A DNA stretch of 33,085 nt. Origin: Pirellula sp. (lineage in GTDB: Bacteria > Planctomycetota > Planctomycetia > Pirellulales > Pirellulaceae). Below the pieces are notes generated by a model that did not search any database, was not told the DNA's origin, and saw nothing but the letters and a program-made list of their open reading frames with translations. This document shows, one piece after another, positions 29,435 to 33,085 of the stretch (its first letter is position 1; each line of letters starts with the position of its first letter). The stretch lies in NCBI GenBank assembly GCA_025459275.1, contig JALOQW010000002.1, forward strand, positions 1 to 33,085, in the 5' to 3' direction. The position numbers and the translations under genes were made by a program.

Positions 29435-30349
29435 CTATTCCTCCGTGGGCAAAAGGACCGGCGTGGCTGACCACGTCACGCACACAAGGCCGCTCAGGAT
29501 CAAACTGCCGCCGGCAAGAATCGATGCAGAAATCGACTCCTTGAGAAACCAAGCTCCCCACATGACTCCGAACATTGGGATCAAGTACGCAATCGTCATG
29601 GTGCGAGTCGGTCCGATCGAATGCAACAGAGGAAAATAGATCGCAAGAGCAATACCGGTACAGAGTCCACCCAACATGAGTGCGGCCAACCAGCTAGTCG
29701 TGCTCGGAACTTGCGACGGCCATGTCATCCAAGCGATCGGAATCATCGCAAGACTTGCAGCGATCTGGCTGCTCGTTGCCACAACGACCGGATGCACATG
29801 CGATAACTTGCGCTTGCTGAAGTGGGCTGAGAAACCGTAAAGGAACGCCGCGACAAGACATGCTGCAACACTGACCGCACTCCCTCGCCAATCCAGTTTA
29901 TCCCAGACCAAAATGCACACTCCGACAAATCCAATCAGCAGCCCAATCCACTGTTGACGTGTCAACGAATCTCGCAAAACGAGTACGCCAATCAAAGCAC
30001 CAAAGAACGGCGCCGTTGCATTCAGCACCGAAGCGAATCCTGCCGACAACGACAAGGTTGCGTACGCGAACAACGAGAACGGAATGGCCGAACTGGTGAG
30101 ACCCAAAATGATCATCTGCACCGGATTCTGAAACAACTCTTTCGTTCGTCCTTGAATAGCCACGATGCTGCCAAGCAACAGACTGGCGATCACCAAGCGG
30201 ACGAAGATCAAGCCCGTAGGGCCGAACTCCGGTGAAGCTACCCGCATGAACAAAAAGGATGCTCCCCAGATAGCGCCGAGCAGCAACATGAGACCCGCAT
30301 GATCCACTCGCATCGATACTCCAGCGCCGTTCGTTACTGAAGTGCTCAT
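29435..30349 (-). CDS. EamA/DMT-family transporter
   Basis: LLLGAIWGASFLFMRVASPEFGP...FFGALIGVLVLRDSLTRQQWIGLLIGFVGVCIL; duplicated 5-TM pattern. Confidence 0.92.
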   Translation of the reverse strand: MSTSVTNGAGVSMRVDHAGLMLLLGAIWGASFLFMRVASPEFGPTGLIFVRLVIASLLLGSIVAIQGRTKELFQNPVQMIILGLTSSAIPFSLFAYATLSLSAGFASVLNATAPFFGALIGVLVLRDSLTRQQWIGLLIGFVGVCILVWDKLDWRGSAVSVAACLVAAFLYGFSAHFSKRKLSHVHPVVVATSSQIAASLAMIPIAWMTWPSQVPSTTSWLAALMLGGLCTGIALAIYFPLLHSIGPTRTMTIAYLIPMFGVMWGAWFLKESISASILAGGSLILSGLVCVTWSATPVLLPTEE

Positions 30350-30822
30350 GTTGCGACCTCCTGTGTTTCAACGTCCAATTTTAACTGGGACGTTTCTTTG
30401 ACCGTTTCCAATACGATCGTCGTCCTCGTACTTCGAATGTGAGGAATCACGCGGAGTTTGTCCCTCAGCACCGATGCCAAATGATCTGTGTCTCGAAGAC
30501 GAACTTTCACCAAAAAACAATCCTCTCCCGCGATGTTGTGGACCTCTTGCACCTCGGAAATCGAAGCCAGCGCATCGGATGTTGCTTCCCATCCCGATGT
30601 CTCGTCGCTCTTGACAAAGATGAACGCGGTTAGGCCAAGCCCTACCAGCTTCGGAGCAAGTCTCGTTTCGTAGGAAGTAATGTAGCCCCGCGATTCCAGT
30701 TTCCGAATCCGCTCCAATACTGCCGATGGGGCCATTTCCAAGTCCCGAGCGACCTCCGCATTCGCGATCCGCGCATTGCGTTGCAATAAGGATAAAATAC
30801 GAACATCGATCGCATCCAACAT
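30346..30822 (-). CDS. Lrp/AsnC-family transcriptional regulator
   Basis: MLDAIDVRILSLLQRNARIANAEVARDLEMAPSAVLERIRKLESRGYI HTH, then a RAM-like domain. 4-bp overlap with the downstream EamA gene. Confidence 0.95.
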   Translation of the reverse strand: MLDAIDVRILSLLQRNARIANAEVARDLEMAPSAVLERIRKLESRGYITSYETRLAPKLVGLGLTAFIFVKSDETSGWEATSDALASISEVQEVHNIAGEDCFLVKVRLRDTDHLASVLRDKLRVIPHIRSTRTTIVLETVKETSQLKLDVETQEVAT

Positions 30823-31118
30823 AAAAAACCACCCATTCGTTCGGTGAAAACGCAGAATCGGAGAATATTATTCGGAAGCAGCTCGTTTGCAAGATGCGGC
30901 CGCCAAAATCGGTGCTCAGGGGGGGATGCCGCTCCGGGGTGAGGTCATCGCCCCAATAGTTGACTTCGCCAGTGGTGGAGAGGATAACCAATAGAGGTTG
31001 TTTGCCTGTACAAGGTCGTACGGGGAGTTCAACCTCCCTCCCAGTTCGGCTCGCCATTGGGTGAGCTCCCACCTCCTGCCTTCTTCCTCGTCCTTATAGG
31101 GAAGTTGGTTCCTTCCAC

Positions 31119-33085
31119 ATGGCGGTTACAAGAATGACTCTTCGTGCCCGGCAGCGAATTCCCTCGTCTGGGCTCATGCTCTTGGCGATCTGCTTCGTTG
31201 TGTTTGCGTTTAGGGCTACTGCACTTTCGCAGACAAACCCAGAGCCGGCGACCCATACGCCGATCGCTGGATTGGCACAACGCATTGATGCCATCTTGGC
31301 CAACGATCCCGAATGGTTGCTGGGGGACCGACTTCCAGACGGATTGTTACTGCGTCGATTGTCGTTGGATTTACGGAACGTCGTTCCCACTTCGGAGGAG
31401 CTGGAGGCCTTTTATGCCGATTCCGCCGAAGGTCGCTGGGCGCGTTGGATCGAGCGTTTCCAGCGAGACCCATTGGCCGCAGAGCGTTTGGTGGATTGGT
31501 ATGACAAGACCTTGATGCAGCGACGCCCCTTCCAACATGTCGATCGCGCAAGTTGGTTACGGTTATTGAGGACAGTCGTGGATCAGCGGAAGCCGCTGGA
31601 TGAGCTTATTCGTTATCTTGTAACAAGCGTCTGGTGGAATCCATCGCAACGAGCGGAGCAACGATTCTTTCTGGATCGAGGAGGAGATCCGCACGCGATC
31701 GCTCGCGATTTAGGGCGAGTCCTATTCGGTCGCGATATGCAATGTGCCCAGTGCCATGATCATCCCCAAATCGATGATTACCTCCAGATCGATTACCACG
31801 GACTGTTCGCATTCGTCTCAGCAAGTTCCATTGCAGAAGGGACCACCAAAGACGAACAAGGGGCGGAGAAGAAAGTTCCTCTCTATATCGAGCGAGCCGC
31901 AGGAGATGCGCCATTCGAATCGGTGTTCGACAAAGGGGTCAAGTTCCGATCCGCAACACGCGTGCCTGGGCAACCGGAACAGTTTGAGCCTTACCTTGCT
32001 CCCGATCTGCGTTACCAAGATCCCCCGAAAGCGGATGCGCTCGCAGGTATCGCCCCCCCTCCTAAAGCGAGTCGCCGTGAAGCGTTGGCCTCTCAACTCG
32101 TCAGTACCAATCGCGCTTTTGCAGAGAACTGGGCCAACCGTCTTTGGGCCTTGATGTTTGGACGAGGCATCGTGCACCCCCTGGACATGCATCACAGCGA
32201 CAACCCACCCTCCAACCCCGAACTTCTCAGCGCAATTACGGATGCATTGATCGCCTCGCAGTGGGATGTTCCAGCGGTGTTAGCGGAGTTGGCTAAGAGC
32301 CAGGCTTATCAACGCGGCCATCGACTTCCGATGGATTCGTATGTGAATGAACAAGGTGTTTTGCAGGCGCCATCGGAAGTCCTGACCTCGTGGACAGACA
32401 TGCTCCAAAATCGAACCACGGCCGCCAAGGCGGAGCACGCACGCCTGATCGAGGTACAAGATGCAAAAAAAATGGTGATGGATGACGCCCGAACCCAATG
32501 GCGAGCCATTCAATCCGAACGAACCGCTCTGCGAGCCGAACTGGATGCTGCGGAAGCAAGCTTTCAGGAATCGCACAAGAAGTTCACCGAAGCCCAAAAC
32601 GCTCTGAACCAGGCCTCGGCAGCCGAACAGGCTACCGTCAGCAAGATCGGATTGCTTGGCGAGGCTGCCCAGAAACTTGAGCAGGCGAAGTCTAGCCCCG
32701 ATGATCCCGAGCTCTCGGCTGCTGTCGCTGCGGCCAAGGCGCGATCGGAACAATTGAAGGCCGCTCTCCCTGCCCAGCAACAAGCCACCGTTGCCGCCAC
32801 GACGACACGCGATGCTGCGAATGCGACCCGAGAAGGAGAACGAACCAAATGGCAATCGGTCGTTGATAAACTAACCCCGGTCGAGCAACGATTATTGGAC
32901 GCAGACCGAAGGTTTGCACAAGCGAGAAAAGAGCATGATACCTCCCGAACCGAAGCCAATCTTCAGCTTCGACTCATCGCACAAACCGAACGAATCCAAC
33001 GATGGATCCAGTTATCTACGGACGTGATCAACAAACGCCTTCAAGTCCAGCAAATCGAACAGGAGCAGGCCGACATCGCCGTCCA
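31119..33085 (+). CDS. DUF1549/DUF1553 protein with C-terminal coiled coil (truncated at window edge; absent from ORF track)
   Basis: Manual translation: MAVTRMTLRARQRIPSSGLMLLAICFVVFAFRATALSQ...RLSLDLRNVVPTSEEL...GRDMQCAQCHDHPQIDDYLQIDYHGLFAF...RLWALMFGRGIVHPLDMHHSDNPPSNPELL..., then a long Ala/Glu/Gln-rich coiled coil, open to 33085. Confidence 0.9.
   Translation, partial: MAVTRMTLRARQRIPSSGLMLLAICFVVFAFRATALSQTNPEPATHTPIAGLAQRIDAILANDPEWLLGDRLPDGLLLRRLSLDLRNVVPTSEELEAFYADSAEGRWARWIERFQRDPLAAERLVDWYDKTLMQRRPFQHVDRASWLRLLRTVVDQRKPLDELIRYLVTSVWWNPSQRAEQRFFLDRGGDPHAIARDLGRVLFGRDMQCAQCHDHPQIDDYLQIDYHGLFAFVSASSIAEGTTKDEQGAEKKVPLYIERAAGDAPFESVFDKGVKFRSATRVPGQPEQFEPYLAPDLRYQDPPKADALAGIAPPPKASRREALASQLVSTNRAFAENWANRLWALMFGRGIVHPLDMHHSDNPPSNPELLSAITDALIASQWDVPAVLAELAKSQAYQRGHRLPMDSYVNEQGVLQAPSEVLTSWTDMLQNRTTAAKAEHARLIEVQDAKKMVMDDARTQWRAIQSERTALRAELDAAEASFQESHKKFTEAQNALNQASAAEQATVSKIGLLGEAAQKLEQAKSSPDDPELSAAVAAAKARSEQLKAALPAQQQATVAATTTRDAANATREGERTKWQSVVDKLTPVEQRLLDADRRFAQARKEHDTSRTEANLQLRLIAQTERIQRWIQLSTDVINKRLQVQQIEQEQADIAV

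Noticed and set aside
28911-29639. 242-aa plus-strand ORF opposite the glycosidase-like gene
   Set aside because: Antisense to a well-supported CDS pair, with biased Arg/His/Ser-rich composition and no domain.

Overview
The window is an ordinary-looking chromosomal segment that is probably from a planctomycete (Pirellulales-like). That placement is inferred from the DUF1549/DUF1553, DUF1570, DUF1080 and Bat/VWA protein content, not from a search. From left to right it contains: accB (5'-truncated) and accC; a zinc-ribbon NUDIX hydrolase; a convergent PP2C phosphatase; a secreted protein with a Tat-like signal; an unlisted 49-aa membrane mini-ORF; tRNA-Asp(GTC) with a plausible promoter and a strong terminator; an ExeM/NucH-like lipoprotein nuclease; a minus-strand GroES-like/DUF1570 pair; an L25-pth-rpsF-ssb-rplI cluster followed by an unknown coiled-coil protein; a MoxR-DUF58-BatA/VWA-VWA operon; a small conserved-looking protein; a penicillin-acylase-family hydrolase; panD and a methyltransferase; a DUF1080 + PQQ sugar dehydrogenase fusion; a 119-bp intergenic duplication with a third degenerate copy; a TPR-like protein; a six-hairpin glycosidase-like protein; an EamA transporter with an Lrp/AsnC regulator; and a DUF1549/DUF1553 protein running off the right edge that is absent from the ORF track. 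I see no CRISPR array, transposase or prophage. The observations most worth following up are (i) a cluster of perfect 7-bp hairpins with mutually complementary loops at 20006-20095, (ii) a VWA domain apparently interrupted by a two-TM hairpin in the last protein of the MoxR operon, (iii) the unlisted 49-aa membrane ORF with a 14-bp tandem duplication across its stop codon, (iv) the palindromic intergenic repeats at 26002-26347, and (v) the absence of rpsR, with an unknown gene where dnaB often lies, in the ribosomal cluster.
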